Shown in pieces: positions 17,568 to 25,970 of a DNA stretch of 64,000 nucleotides. The notes under the pieces were generated by a model. That model was not told where the DNA came from. It made no database searches and worked only from the letters and a program-made list of their open reading frames with translations. The stretch's first letter is position 1. Each line of letters starts with the position of its first letter. Source of the DNA: Thermoplasma volcanium GSS1 (GTDB lineage: Archaea; Thermoplasmatota; Thermoplasmata; Thermoplasmatales; Thermoplasmataceae); assembly GCF_000011185.1 (NCBI RefSeq), contig NC_002689.2:868001-932000 (forward strand), written 5' to 3'. A program made the position numbers and the translations under genes.

Positions 17568-17929
17568 AACAATATTTTTCTGCCTGATATCATTGCAACC
17601 TTTATTCCGGTTTCTCTCAATCTCCGTGAAAGGCGCTCATCGTTGGTAAGAACCATCGCACCAGTCTTCATTGCGGCTTCTATTACGCCATCATCTCCGT
17701 ATTTATCGGTTTCAATTATCTCAAGCTTCTTTGCGTATTGATAGGCAATTCGTGCCGTTACGTTTTTTTTAGCGAGTCCGTAGAGCTCACGGATTACGCA
17801 GTAAGGAACGGCAGGCCGCGAGACTCCAGGTATCTCGATAACAGCATCCTCGAGCCTAATCTTCTTTTCTATAGCGTAAATTATTGCATTTGTATCGAGC
17901 AATATGAAGTTAGGCGTATCTGCTTTCAC
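17564..17929 (-). CDS. FCF1/Utp24-like PIN-domain protein
   Basis: A 121-residue PIN domain of the archaeal FCF1 type. The acidic active-site residues are visible in [32 protein letters not shown] and [11 protein letters not shown]. In eukaryotes FCF1/Utp24 cleaves pre-rRNA at sites around 18S; the archaeal members are proposed rRNA-processing nucleases. No antitoxin gene of the VapB type adjoins it, which favours an RNA-processing over a toxin role. It overlaps the upstream kinase gene by 20 bases and so belongs to a three-gene operon. Confidence 0.85.
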   Translation of the reverse strand: MKADTPNFILLDTNAIIYAIEKKIRLEDAVIEIPGVSRPAVPYCVIRELYGLAKKNVTARIAYQYAKKLEIIETDKYGDDGVIEAAMKTGAMVLTNDERLSRRLRETGIKVAMISGRKILF

Positions 17930-18521
17930 CCTTAACGATCATTTCTAAAATTGTTCGCCTGGCCTCTTCATAGTTGGAAGTATCGATAATCTTTACATTG
18001 TATTCCGATGATCTCATCATACTATACTCCATAATATTCCTATACTCGTAGAGGTGTTCTGCCAGCCTTGTACCGGGTGAGTTCTTATGCGTATAATTTA
18101 TTCTATCCACTAATCGATCTCTATGGAGTTTCTCATCACCTATGTATAAATAAAACATATGTACGTTATTTCTTGCCTTTTCCGATAGCATCTCTGGGAG
18201 AAAATACAGTGTTTCCAGTATTAGATTTTCACCGTTTTCTATGGCCCTAATGAGTATACGATCGATGCCGGCCATCATTATCTTTGCCTGATCGATATAT
18301 CCCTTTACTATATTCTCGTCGGTCTTCTGCCCATAGGCCTGCCATGCATCGTATACACTCTTCTGAATCAAAGGGTTGTCTCCAAACAACGGCCTAAGGA
18401 ACTCCCTTAAGTAGTCTCCGGACAGCATGATGTCTATGCCGAGTTCTCTTGCCAGGAATCCCGATATGCTCGTCTTTCCGACACCTGGCACGCCGCCTAT
18501 GAGAATGATCTTAGAATGCAT
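17910..18521 (-). CDS. P-loop kinase, 2-phosphoglycerate kinase-like
   Basis: A 203-residue P-loop NTPase with Walker A GGVPGVGKTS right at the N-terminus. The start is ATG 18521, which overlaps the upstream stop as TGATG; five more residues are open upstream but would extend into that gene. The wording (ELGIDIMLSGDYLREFLRP, LILETLYFLPE, DRLVDRINYTHKNSPGTR) resembles archaeal 2-phosphoglycerate kinases that feed cyclic 2,3-diphosphoglycerate synthesis, but the N-terminal ATP-cone extension of that enzyme is absent. Substrate is therefore uncertain; another small-molecule kinase is possible. Confidence 0.7.
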   Translation of the reverse strand: MHSKIILIGGVPGVGKTSISGFLARELGIDIMLSGDYLREFLRPLFGDNPLIQKSVYDAWQAYGQKTDENIVKGYIDQAKIMMAGIDRILIRAIENGENLILETLYFLPEMLSEKARNNVHMFYLYIGDEKLHRDRLVDRINYTHKNSPGTRLAEHLYEYRNIMEYSMMRSSEYNVKIIDTSNYEEARRTILEMIVKGESRYA

Positions 18522-19105
18522 CAGCCCACGCTCCAATACCTGATGAGGTCCCTTGAATCTATGACTTCTACATGCTGCGAGAGCAGATCGAGCGCTTCAA
18601 AGTATGTCCTTTCCGATATAGTTGAAGTTGCGTCAGATATAACGAAGGTGTAGTAATCATGAAGCAGCGACTCGATGGCAGATATATAAATGTCAGATTC
18701 TGTATAAAATCCTGCAAGTACTACGGTAGTTTTCCCCGACCCTTCGATCATATTCCTAACGGTATTGTCAGAAAATATGTCTTCACTCCCTATACTCAAG
18801 CCTGGCGGAATAGCAAGTTCTCCGAACTGCCTTATATATTCTTCATCATAACTAGACGGTGACATTAAGCTAACCATCTTCTGGCTGTACTTTCTTGCGA
18901 TATAATCCGAAAGCCTTGAGCTGCGGAAGTTCCTCTCGATGAATACAGCGGGTATATTGTAAAGTTTCATTGCATCCTCTATCACCTTCATTGAAGTGAT
19001 GAACTCTAGCTTACTAAAGATGTGTTTGAAATTTTCCTCAGTTGCGTTCATGATAACCAATATAGAATGGCCTGGATCTAGATCAGCACCGTCATACCTT
19101 TCCAT
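18521..19105 (-). CDS. Isochorismatase-fold protein lacking the catalytic cysteine
   Basis: A 194-residue protein with the cysteine-hydrolase (isochorismatase/nicotinamidase) layout: opening SILVIMNATEEN where active enzymes have VIDMQ, and VVLAGFYTESDIYISA where they have AGxxTxxC. The nucleophile position (138) is Asp and the N-terminal Asp position is also changed, so the classic hydrolase mechanism is not possible. The C-terminal VISDATSTISERTY keeps the family shape. It is first in an operon with the P-loop kinase and FCF1-like genes. A binding or regulatory role is the best guess. Confidence 0.7.
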   Translation of the reverse strand: MERYDGADLDPGHSILVIMNATEENFKHIFSKLEFITSMKVIEDAMKLYNIPAVFIERNFRSSRLSDYIARKYSQKMVSLMSPSSYDEEYIRQFGELAIPPGLSIGSEDIFSDNTVRNMIEGSGKTTVVLAGFYTESDIYISAIESLLHDYYTFVISDATSTISERTYFEALDLLSQHVEVIDSRDLIRYWSVG

Positions 19106-19167
19106 CCATCACACCTAACCGCTAACTGCATAGTTTGATGCTTAATTATTTTATCTGCAACTGAAAA

Positions 19168-19179
19168 ATTTAAAGTATA
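19168..19179 (+). promoter_or_regulatory. TATA-like box of the DPM synthase gene
   Basis: TTTAAAGTATAT lies about 25 bases before ATG 19197 on the plus strand, in the divergent gap to the isochorismatase-fold gene; it fits a leaderless start. Confidence 0.4.
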
Positions 19180-19196
19180 TCCTGAAAATTCTCACC

Positions 19197-19952
19197 ATGG
19201 TAATCTGTTTGAGTACAGAAATCAGCCTCGTGGCAGCTACACTCAATGAGATTGGAAACATAGCAACTTTCCTTGACAAGGTTGAGAAAGAACTCATTTA
19301 CTACAACTTCGAGATAATAATCGTGGACGACAACAGTTCAGACGGAACTAAAGAATACCTTGCTGAACGATCGTTAAAGGACAAGAATCTGCATGTAATA
19401 GAAAATCCCTATAGAGTAGGTATGCTGGGGTCGCTCAAAATGGGGATAAATTCGGCAAAGGGCAAGTACTGTATTGTCATGGATGCTGATCTACAGCACC
19501 CGCCCGAGGCAATACTATCCATAATAGAGCGGCTGAATCACGGCTGCGACATAGTTGTTGGGAGTAGATACGTAAATGGAGGATCTGCCGGCGATAGGAA
19601 CAGTTATCGAGCTTTATTATCCATTGGTGCACAATATCTATCTTACCTTTTCCTGCGTTCGGCAAGGTCCACTACCGATCCAATGTCTGGCTTCTTCGGC
19701 TTCCAAACTTCAATGAACCATGACTTTAGCTACAAAAACAGATTTAAACTGACAGATATGGGGGCTAAGATACTGCTTCTGCTGCTCGCGGAAAACCAGA
19801 ACTGCAATGTATGCGATGTAGGTTACGTCTTCAGAAGCAGAGAACGCGGAAAGTCTAAAATTGTAAGCGGCATGTCTTTTCTAGAAAGGTATATGTCCGA
19901 ATTATTGGACGCAATGATAGTCGAAAGGCAGTGGAAGAATAGGGGGTGCTGA
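19197..19952 (+). CDS. Dolichol-phosphate mannosyltransferase-like GT2 enzyme
   Basis: A 251-residue family 2 glycosyltransferase close to dolichol-phosphate mannose synthase (DPM1). Motifs in order: VAATLNEIGNI, VDDNSSDGT (nucleotide binding), MDADLQHPPE (metal-binding DxD), DPMSGFFGFQ and SRERGKSKI. It has no C-terminal membrane helices, as in the soluble DPM1 type. It would transfer mannose or another sugar from a nucleotide to archaeal dolichol phosphate on the cytoplasmic face, supplying the glycan enzymes of the island downstream. Its 3' end lies 3 bases from a converging gene. Confidence 0.85.
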   Translation: MVICLSTEISLVAATLNEIGNIATFLDKVEKELIYYNFEIIIVDDNSSDGTKEYLAERSLKDKNLHVIENPYRVGMLGSLKMGINSAKGKYCIVMDADLQHPPEAILSIIERLNHGCDIVVGSRYVNGGSAGDRNSYRALLSIGAQYLSYLFLRSARSTTDPMSGFFGFQTSMNHDFSYKNRFKLTDMGAKILLLLLAENQNCNVCDVGYVFRSRERGKSKIVSGMSFLERYMSELLDAMIVERQWKNRGC

Positions 19953-19955
19953 TAG

Positions 19956-20279
19956 CTAATCCGGCTTCTTCTCCTGCATATCCTTCTTCTTACTAGATCC
20001 TTTGGGCCTGCCTCTTTTACGAGGCATAACACTGCCTTTTCTAAGGTTTTTCTCCAGATACGAAACCGCTTCTTGCACATCAGATATATACTTTAGACCG
20101 TCAGCAAGATCCCTTCTGCCTATATATTCAAGCCACATGGATATATGGCCTTCAACAAGGTGATAGTAAACTGCGGCGCTATCAAACTTCGAAAGGCATT
20201 TCATTTCCTGCAGGAGGCTTTCTTCATCGCATGCAACACCGATTAGTTTATCGTATGATTTAAAATAAAAAGGTTCCAT
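19956..20279 (-). CDS. Small protein with DUF5752-like region and AT-hook-like tail
   Basis: A 107-residue protein. The first ~80 residues (FYFKSYDKLIGVACDEESLLQEM, AAVYYHLVEGHISMWLEYIGRRDLADGL) resemble the DUF5752 pattern found in archaeal proteins; this is a recognition by wording, not by search. The C-terminal 30 residues are very basic and contain RKRGRPKGSSKKK, which fits an AT-hook DNA-binding motif (core RGRP). A DNA- or RNA-bound regulatory or architectural protein is possible. It starts right after a poorly conserved A+T stretch and ends 3 bases from the DPM gene. Confidence 0.55.
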   Translation of the reverse strand: MEPFYFKSYDKLIGVACDEESLLQEMKCLSKFDSAAVYYHLVEGHISMWLEYIGRRDLADGLKYISDVQEAVSYLEKNLRKGSVMPRKRGRPKGSSKKKDMQEKKPD

Positions 20280-20402
20280 GGTTTATCAATGCACTTATAA
20301 TATTTAAAATTTTATAAAGAATAAGTAAACTCTATGTAAGATATGGAATAAAGTTATCTGCTTAATTTTCACTACCGAAGCAAGAAATTTCGATCTCTCC
20401 CA

Positions 20403-21953
20403 TCACTGTGAATTTTTTAAGTATGACATTAATGCGTTCGCATCTAACGTATTTATTATTCTATTTTTTTCTATCCATGCCCTCCGCGTTATGCCTATGC
20501 CAAAGCGCATAGAACCTTCCAATGAAGGCTCGTCGGAAAACGATCCTATGGCAACTTTGAAATCATATTTCCGAAGTGAGTATAGGAAATCACTTGTCGG
20601 CCTCACGTCACTGGAATTTATTAACACGATTATCCCAGATTTGCTTAACTTCTCAATAAGATTTTGAACAGCAGCAGATTCTGGCAGCCCGAGAGAGTCT
20701 ATGTTGTAAAGCATAATTACGCCACTTGCTGATTTTAATTCCGAGACAGCGTTAAGCTTGCTGCAGTCCAAAGCCTTAATACTGGCTCCTGTTTTCACTG
20801 CTCTTCCCCCATCGAAAGTATACATGTAAAGATCTGTTAATGGCCCGTCCCCGGAGTCTACGAACACGTAGCTTATTCCCGTAATATTTTTTATATTCGA
20901 AACGTCCATTTTGCTGAACATATCACCCTTTACTTCACCGTACTGCACGATTTCCGGCAGCCTTTTCTGGGCCGCTGCCTCTATCTCGCCTCTGTCCTCC
21001 CTTAGCTCAGGAGGTATGTAGGCTAAATCCAGGGTTTCATATACCTTTTCCTCAGGCATTCCAGAAACGATGTTTTTGTCTCCGGAAAAGAGGCCGTACT
21101 CGTTGAGTTTCATCCCCTTTCCAATAGCGAGGCGCCTGAGCTTTATGTTGTGGTCTTTGCTGCCCGTAAAGTACTGCATTGCAGCACCGAAGCTCTCCTT
21201 AGATACTATCCTTAAATCGCACGTAGTACCTATTTTTAGAGATACGGTCGATTTCTTATCACCTTTCGCAATAATGGAGGAGACGCCGTCCATCTCTACG
21301 AACTTATCCATGAGCGCGTTTGGATACTCTGAAGCAGCCAGTATGTCAATGTCTCCAATCGTCTCCTTCATTCTCCTTGTAGAACCAGCGATCTCTACAA
21401 TGAGAGCATAGCCTGTCGATTCAAGATAATTTTTTATGCGTAATGCTTCGGGATAAGCCTTCCATATGGGTATTCTCTCCGATACCCTTTCAGCCATTTC
21501 AATGTTCTTGAGGAGTTGATTTTCACTTTTTTCACCAAATCCTGGAATGCCCCGCACTTTGTGGTTTAAGATTGCATTTCTTAACTCTTCCACATTTGTT
21601 ATACCGAGCGCCTGATAAAGTACTGCTAACTTTTTTGGGCCTAGCCCCTCTATCTTCATTAGCGAAATAAAATCTATAGGATACTTTTTCTTTAGATCCT
21701 CGTACTTTTGTATGCTTCCGCTATTTATGTATTCAACTATCTTATCGGCGATGCCCTTTCCTATCCCTGGTATCGATAAAAGTGCATCTTTTCCGCCTTT
21801 TTCATATATTGTTTCTAGGTCTTCTTGCATAGACGATATAGCTCGTGATGCCTTAAGATAAGCGTTGGCCTCGAACTGGCTTTTCTGTTCGCCGGCGGCT
21901 TCTAGTAGATACGCGATCTCTGTAAATATTCTAGCGATGTCTTGATTTATCAC
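20403..21953 (-). CDS. polX: Family X DNA polymerase (PolX) with degenerate PHP domain
   Basis: A 516-residue PolX. Residues 1-150 form the lyase-like helix-hairpin-helix region (SIPGIGKGIADKI, IEGLGPKKL, GIPGFGEKS). The polymerase palm has AGSTRRMKETIGDIDILAA with Asp201 and Asp203 as metal ligands and Asp246 in TTCDLRIV as third; YFTGSKDHNIKLR is the thumb-side signature. The C-terminal ~200 residues are where bacterial-type PolX has a PHP exonuclease, but the HxH opening (GDLHxH) is replaced by GDMFSKMD and other metal ligands are missing. It would fill short gaps in base-excision repair, probably without proofreading. Confidence 0.88.
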   Translation of the reverse strand: MINQDIARIFTEIAYLLEAAGEQKSQFEANAYLKASRAISSMQEDLETIYEKGGKDALLSIPGIGKGIADKIVEYINSGSIQKYEDLKKKYPIDFISLMKIEGLGPKKLAVLYQALGITNVEELRNAILNHKVRGIPGFGEKSENQLLKNIEMAERVSERIPIWKAYPEALRIKNYLESTGYALIVEIAGSTRRMKETIGDIDILAASEYPNALMDKFVEMDGVSSIIAKGDKKSTVSLKIGTTCDLRIVSKESFGAAMQYFTGSKDHNIKLRRLAIGKGMKLNEYGLFSGDKNIVSGMPEEKVYETLDLAYIPPELREDRGEIEAAAQKRLPEIVQYGEVKGDMFSKMDVSNIKNITGISYVFVDSGDGPLTDLYMYTFDGGRAVKTGASIKALDCSKLNAVSELKSASGVIMLYNIDSLGLPESAAVQNLIEKLSKSGIIVLINSSDVRPTSDFLYSLRKYDFKVAIGSFSDEPSLEGSMRFGIGITRRAWIEKNRIINTLDANALMSYLKNSQ

Positions 21954-21999
21954 ATTGCAATATGTAATATCGAGGCTTTAATTTTCCCGATGTAAATGC

Positions 22000-22362
22000 T
22001 TAAAAGGAGAACTTCAGCAGCACGACTGCGATCGCTGCAATAAGTATTGCTGCACCAAGCGCATAGAAAATTATAGAGTCCCTTCGCCTTTTGCGTATGC
22101 CGAATTCATCGTAGTTTTCGTATTGGTAGGCGTAATCGTAATCATCCTTTTTTTCGTCACTACTCTCATCTTCAGCAGGTGCAGGTGCCTGCCTACCTCT
22201 ATAACGCCTGCCGAACATAAAGAAGGGAAAGAAAAATATCAAGGGAAAATAGCTGAATGCACCAGCATAGGCCGGTAAAAAAATCGGGAACAGAAAGTCA
22301 ACAAGGACTATTAATACTATATAGAACAACAATATGAATAAAATACGGTCCCTGTAAGACAT
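22000..22362 (-). CDS. Small membrane protein with charged cytoplasmic loop
   Basis: A 120-residue protein with an N-terminal pair of hydrophobic segments (ILFILLFYIVLIVLVDFLF and AFSYFPLIFFFPFFMF), an acidic, tyrosine-rich loop of about 40 residues (DESSDEKKDDYDYAYQ) and a C-terminal helix (ALGAAILIAAIAVVLL). No domain is recognised. It lies between the PolX and cyclase genes on the same strand with short gaps (46 and 39 bases). Confidence 0.6.
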   Translation of the reverse strand: MSYRDRILFILLFYIVLIVLVDFLFPIFLPAYAGAFSYFPLIFFFPFFMFGRRYRGRQAPAPAEDESSDEKKDDYDYAYQYENYDEFGIRKRRRDSIIFYALGAAILIAAIAVVLLKFSF

Positions 22363-22401
22363 CTACACTCAATTTTAATATTATATTTTAACGTATCTGC
22401 C

Positions 22402-23058
22402 TTATTCGGTCTCCGCAGCAACTACTCTGGCCATAGAGCCGCTTGTACCCTTTAAGCGGAGCGGCAAAGCTATTATTAAGTACGGCCGGCCTTCTTCCAG
22501 CGAATCAAGCCCGTAAAGATCCTCGATTATAGGTATTCCTGACCTTAGCAGTTTCTTGTGTACTCTAAAATCCGTATTTTCGTAAGGTTCTATACCCAGG
22601 GTGTCTATTCCGACGGCCTTCACATGTTTTTGTATTAAGAAATCTGCTGCGTCTTCGGATAGACCAGGAAAATCATACTGGAATTCACGTGTATAACCTC
22701 TCTTTTTGTACCATCCAGTCTCGATCAATAAGATCGAATTGTTGTAGATGCCCTGCCACTTCTCAGCCAAATGGGTTGATCGAATAGTATGGCCATCAGG
22801 GAGGACTTTCAGGCAATACCCTGTTCCAATCAGGGAAGCTAGATCGAGATCGTCCACCGTTGTCCCACCTTCGATCATGTGGGCCGGCGCGTCTATGTGA
22901 GTGCCTGTATGCGTTGAAGCCTCGATAATCTCCGCAAGGTAGCCGTCCTTTGGTACAGTTACGATTGGCTTCAACTCCACAGGTGGATTTGATGGCCATA
23001 CGGGCATATAGGGATAAATCGGTGCGGTCAGATCAAAATAACGATCCACTTTAAACAT
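22402..23058 (-). CDS. Cyclase-family metal-dependent hydrolase (kynurenine formamidase-like)
   Basis: A 218-residue member of the cyclase family (PF04199). It carries the metal motif HTGTHIDAPAHM and opens with the typical FDLTAPIYPYMPVWPSNPP. Further landmarks are LLIETGW, VGIDTLGIEPYE and a C-terminal LPLRLKGTSGSMARVVA. Family members hydrolyse N-formylkynurenine, isatin or act as polyketide cyclases; no tryptophan-degradation genes lie nearby, so the substrate is open. Confidence 0.82.
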   Translation of the reverse strand: MFKVDRYFDLTAPIYPYMPVWPSNPPVELKPIVTVPKDGYLAEIIEASTHTGTHIDAPAHMIEGGTTVDDLDLASLIGTGYCLKVLPDGHTIRSTHLAEKWQGIYNNSILLIETGWYKKRGYTREFQYDFPGLSEDAADFLIQKHVKAVGIDTLGIEPYENTDFRVHKKLLRSGIPIIEDLYGLDSLEEGRPYLIIALPLRLKGTSGSMARVVAAETE

Positions 23059-23083
23059 ATACTAAATCACTCTCTAACCTGCA

Positions 23084-23320
23084 TTAGAGGATGTGATGCT
23101 TCTTTTCATTTTGCTCCGATCCTTCATCACTCCTCGGTTCGTAAAAATCGACTTTTCCACACTGTGGGCATCTGTATAGGCTGAATGTTTGAGTACTTTC
23201 CATCATATCGTTCCAACCTCCCAGAAACATGCCGCCTATTCCAGTGAATCCGCCTACCCTAAACTTCATATCGCCAACTGATTCCATTTCCGAACCACAA
23301 TTGCTGCATTTCCTTTCCAT
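23084..23320 (-). CDS. Small zinc-ribbon protein
   Basis: A 78-residue protein when started at ATG 23320 (MERKCSNCGSEME); the open frame upstream adds 26 residues with no family features. Two CxxC pairs, CSNC and CPQC, about 45 residues apart form a zinc ribbon around a glycine-rich stretch (FTGIGGMFLGG). The C-terminus is charged. Its partner is unknown. The start faces the next gene across about 78 bases. Confidence 0.65.
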   Translation of the reverse strand: MERKCSNCGSEMESVGDMKFRVGGFTGIGGMFLGGWNDMMESTQTFSLYRCPQCGKVDFYEPRSDEGSEQNEKKHHIL

Positions 23321-23398
23321 AAAATTATATGCAAAATTATATTTTAAAACTTTCCCCTTTGACACAAAATTAGTTAATGGATGGATACATGACAACAT

Positions 23399-23770
23399 AT
23401 GGAACGAGGTTTAGAGATAGCCTTTCAGCCTGTCAATGGAGACGACGCAAAGCTTGCAAAGGCCTTGGCTGCGATCACAGCAAATTATTTCTCGGATACA
23501 ATGAAGGTAAATTACCGCATATTTTTAGTTGAACTCGATGGCCAGCATTTCTTTCGCATACTATTCGAATCTAAAGAGCTCACAAAGTTTCATATGGAGA
23601 TGAGGAAAAAATTCATGGAGCAATTCGATAGTGTATCGAAGTGGAGTTACGAAGATGTAATATCGTATTATGAGGAATTGCTTAAGGATGGCAGATGCAA
23701 AGACATTGAAATTAAGAGGGTAAAGGAAGAATACGATTTGTGGGAAGACCCAATATGGAAATATATTTAA
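23399..23770 (+). CDS. Conserved hypothetical protein, 123 aa
   Basis: I do not recognise the family. The protein is soluble with alternating strands and helices (MKVNYRIFLVELDGQHFFRILFES, then helical MEMRKKFMEQFD and DVISYYEELLKDGR). It ends with WEDPIWKYI. It is a single plus-strand gene between minus-strand genes, with a 6-base gap to the converging prephenate dehydratase gene, which argues that the frame is real. Confidence 0.55.
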   Translation: MERGLEIAFQPVNGDDAKLAKALAAITANYFSDTMKVNYRIFLVELDGQHFFRILFESKELTKFHMEMRKKFMEQFDSVSKWSYEDVISYYEELLKDGRCKDIEIKRVKEEYDLWEDPIWKYI

Positions 23771-23776
23771 CTGATA

Positions 23777-24583
23777 TCATTGCTTCATAACCGGCCCGAT
23801 AGCTTTTCTATACTTTCCCAATATTTTTAGTGACACTGTTTTTTGAGAAATTTCGTCCATAGCTTGTTTGGAAAAACCGTTATCGATAAAATCTATATAG
23901 AATATGTACGAAAAAGGGTTGAATTTTATCGGCCTAGATTCAATTTTAGTCATGTCAATGCCATATTTTGCCAGCACGTCTACGATCGATGCGAGCGATC
24001 CTGGTTTGTTCAATAAGGTAAAAGCAATGGATATTTTATCGCCTTGAGGTTTTGCCAGCCCTTTCTTTGTTATTACAAAGAACCTGGTGAAATTATCATG
24101 TTCATTTCCAATATCCCTATCCAATATAGTTAACTTACACGCTGAGGCCGCTTCTTCACTGCATATTACGGCGTGGCCTTTGTTTTGCTCATTAAACAGC
24201 TTCTCTATTCCTGCAGTTGTACTAGTTTCTTCTATCACAGCGTATCCGTGTTTTTCTATATAATTTGAACACTGCATGAGAGCCTGGGGGTGAGAATGTA
24301 CAATTTTGACATCCGCATTGTCGGTCGCTGCAATACAATGCACTACTCTAAGGTAATATTCTTCAATAATTGATACATCTTTAGAGAATAGAAGATCGAG
24401 TGTTTGGCCGACCTGGCCTTCCAGCGAATTCTCAACCGGTACAACGGCCCTATCTATTCCTCCTTTTTCTACGGCATCAAATAGATCAAATATGGTTTTA
24501 AATGGGACCCCATCGTTATATCCCATTTTCGAGGTAGCTAAGAAAGAATATGACATTTTAGGACCAAGGTATCCAGTACTCAT
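23777..24583 (-). CDS. pheA: Prephenate dehydratase
   Basis: A 268-residue monofunctional prephenate dehydratase (prephenate to phenylpyruvate + CO2 + water, the phenylalanine branch). The N-terminal catalytic part opens with GYLGPKMSYSFLA and contains VPVENSLEGQVGQTLDLL and the catalytic NFTRFFVI. The C-terminal ACT domain (IAFTLLNKPGSLASIVDVLAKYGI, ESRPIK) gives feedback control by phenylalanine. No chorismate mutase domain is fused. It is the last conserved metabolic gene before the glycan island. Confidence 0.9.
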   Translation of the reverse strand: MSTGYLGPKMSYSFLATSKMGYNDGVPFKTIFDLFDAVEKGGIDRAVVPVENSLEGQVGQTLDLLFSKDVSIIEEYYLRVVHCIAATDNADVKIVHSHPQALMQCSNYIEKHGYAVIEETSTTAGIEKLFNEQNKGHAVICSEEAASACKLTILDRDIGNEHDNFTRFFVITKKGLAKPQGDKISIAFTLLNKPGSLASIVDVLAKYGIDMTKIESRPIKFNPFSYIFYIDFIDNGFSKQAMDEISQKTVSLKILGKYRKAIGPVMKQ

Positions 24584-24968
24584 GCGTTTCAGGATTTATT
24601 GAGAAATTAAATATTAAGTTTACTGGGTTGAATGATTATGTTAGAGGCTATTTGTGAAAAGAATACAATATTTAGTTTCTGTTATACTGATATAATAGAT
24701 ATATTATATCGGTATCTTTAAAACTAATAGGTCTCTCATAAATGAGCCTGACATAATCTCCTTACACAAAATAGATATCTAATCTCTATTATTTCGAATT
24801 CATAGATACTCTATATTGTACTTTTAGATTACAAGAAGCCTTGCGTAGAGGTATGTTGCAGGAGACTAACGTTTTAAAAAAGGAAAACAAGAACGCTCCG
24901 GTTTTAATAAGTTACATCAAATCAAACAATTTCCGCGTAATCAAAATCAGATAACGATTCGTAATTTT
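24584..24968. other. Non-coding gap at the edge of the glycan island
   Basis: An A+T-rich gap of 385 bases with no convincing reading frame, tRNA or repeat. It separates the conserved metabolic genes from the glycosyltransferase block and probably contains the promoter of pheA near 24610-24720. Confidence 0.5.
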
Positions 24969-25913
24969 CTATTCGTTATCCTCTTTTATGGAATCTCTCA
25001 TCAGGTACTTCTGGACTTTGTAAACGATTGGAACAGGGCCAAATAGTTCGAAAACCCGGATATACTTTAATGGATACGCAATGGGTGAGTCCCAATAATA
25101 TAGTATGGACATCCACCTGAGGAATTGCGAAAAGCTTATTCTATATGGCTGATTTTTTCCAAGGAGCCGACTAGCAATATTAGCAATGATACTAACTTCC
25201 ATTATGTGATTGAATATAGCTCGCCTTGTCCCTTTCTTCGAAAAATAATTATAAAGCTCTGTAAAATGAATGACGTCAATAGAGTATGATGATATAGTCT
25301 GCTCAAGCCTAACTCTATAAGGAGCAAAAGTGTGTGAACTGCTGGTATGATACCTATATAAGGTTAGTACTTTTTTTCCATTGATTATTTTACCCGATGA
25401 TTCTAGCGCAAAATAAAACATCATATTGTCTACCGATACCTTTGAATTCTCAAGGAATTCGTGCATCACAACGCTTTTTCTGATGCTTATGGATGATGAA
25501 TTGAAGCTCAGACCCCTATTTGTTCGGCCTAATTTTTTTCCGGATTCATCTATGTACTCAGCAACGTTATGGTAGTAAACTACATTTGTATTCCTCCTAA
25601 ATATCTTGTAGACGGTTTCCAGCTTCTGTCGATCGAACATATCGTCATCTTCCAAAAATGATACTATTTCACCTTTTGACACATAAAGCGCTTCAGATAT
25701 TTTTCCGCCCAGTGATTTGTTTTCACTTATTATTCCTTTAATATTATTTTCTTTAATGAAATTATCTATCGTATCATCCTGAAAATTTTTGATGACTATA
25801 ATCTCATAATATTCTCTGTCTAATGTTTGATCCAATGCACTTTTTATGGCATCCAATAAAAATTCCTTTCTGTTGTATGCAATTATTATGACGCTTATAA
25901 ATGGATCTCCCAT
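24969..25913 (-). CDS. Family 2 glycosyltransferase, module-sharing copy A
   Basis: A 314-residue GT-A fold glycosyltransferase. Residues about 5-90 form the nucleotide-sugar domain: ISVIIIAYNRKEFLLDAI, EIIVIKNFQDDTID and the metal-binding FLEDDD. The DNA for this module (25654-25898) is almost identical to that of the glycosyltransferase at 42396-43451, while the C-terminal acceptor half is unrelated. A third, broken relative lies at 33936-34890 and is similar over most of its length. It is the last of three minus-strand glycosyltransferase genes. Donor and acceptor cannot be told. Confidence 0.85.
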   Translation of the reverse strand: MGDPFISVIIIAYNRKEFLLDAIKSALDQTLDREYYEIIVIKNFQDDTIDNFIKENNIKGIISENKSLGGKISEALYVSKGEIVSFLEDDDMFDRQKLETVYKIFRRNTNVVYYHNVAEYIDESGKKLGRTNRGLSFNSSSISIRKSVVMHEFLENSKVSVDNMMFYFALESSGKIINGKKVLTLYRYHTSSSHTFAPYRVRLEQTISSYSIDVIHFTELYNYFSKKGTRRAIFNHIMEVSIIANIASRLLGKNQPYRISFSQFLRWMSILYYWDSPIAYPLKYIRVFELFGPVPIVYKVQKYLMRDSIKEDNE

Positions 25914-25970
25914 TAGGTCATCATGACATAACCAATTAATAATGATTCGGAAGATAATAATTATGTTACG

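Noticed and set aside
17564-17929. VapC toxin of a toxin-antitoxin pair
   Set aside because: The PIN protein matches the FCF1-like wording better, and the overlapping upstream gene is a P-loop kinase, not a small DNA-binding antitoxin.
24584-24968. tRNA gene or attachment site at the island edge
   Set aside because: No cloverleaf-like sequence or T-arm consensus could be found there, nor a direct repeat matching the other edge.
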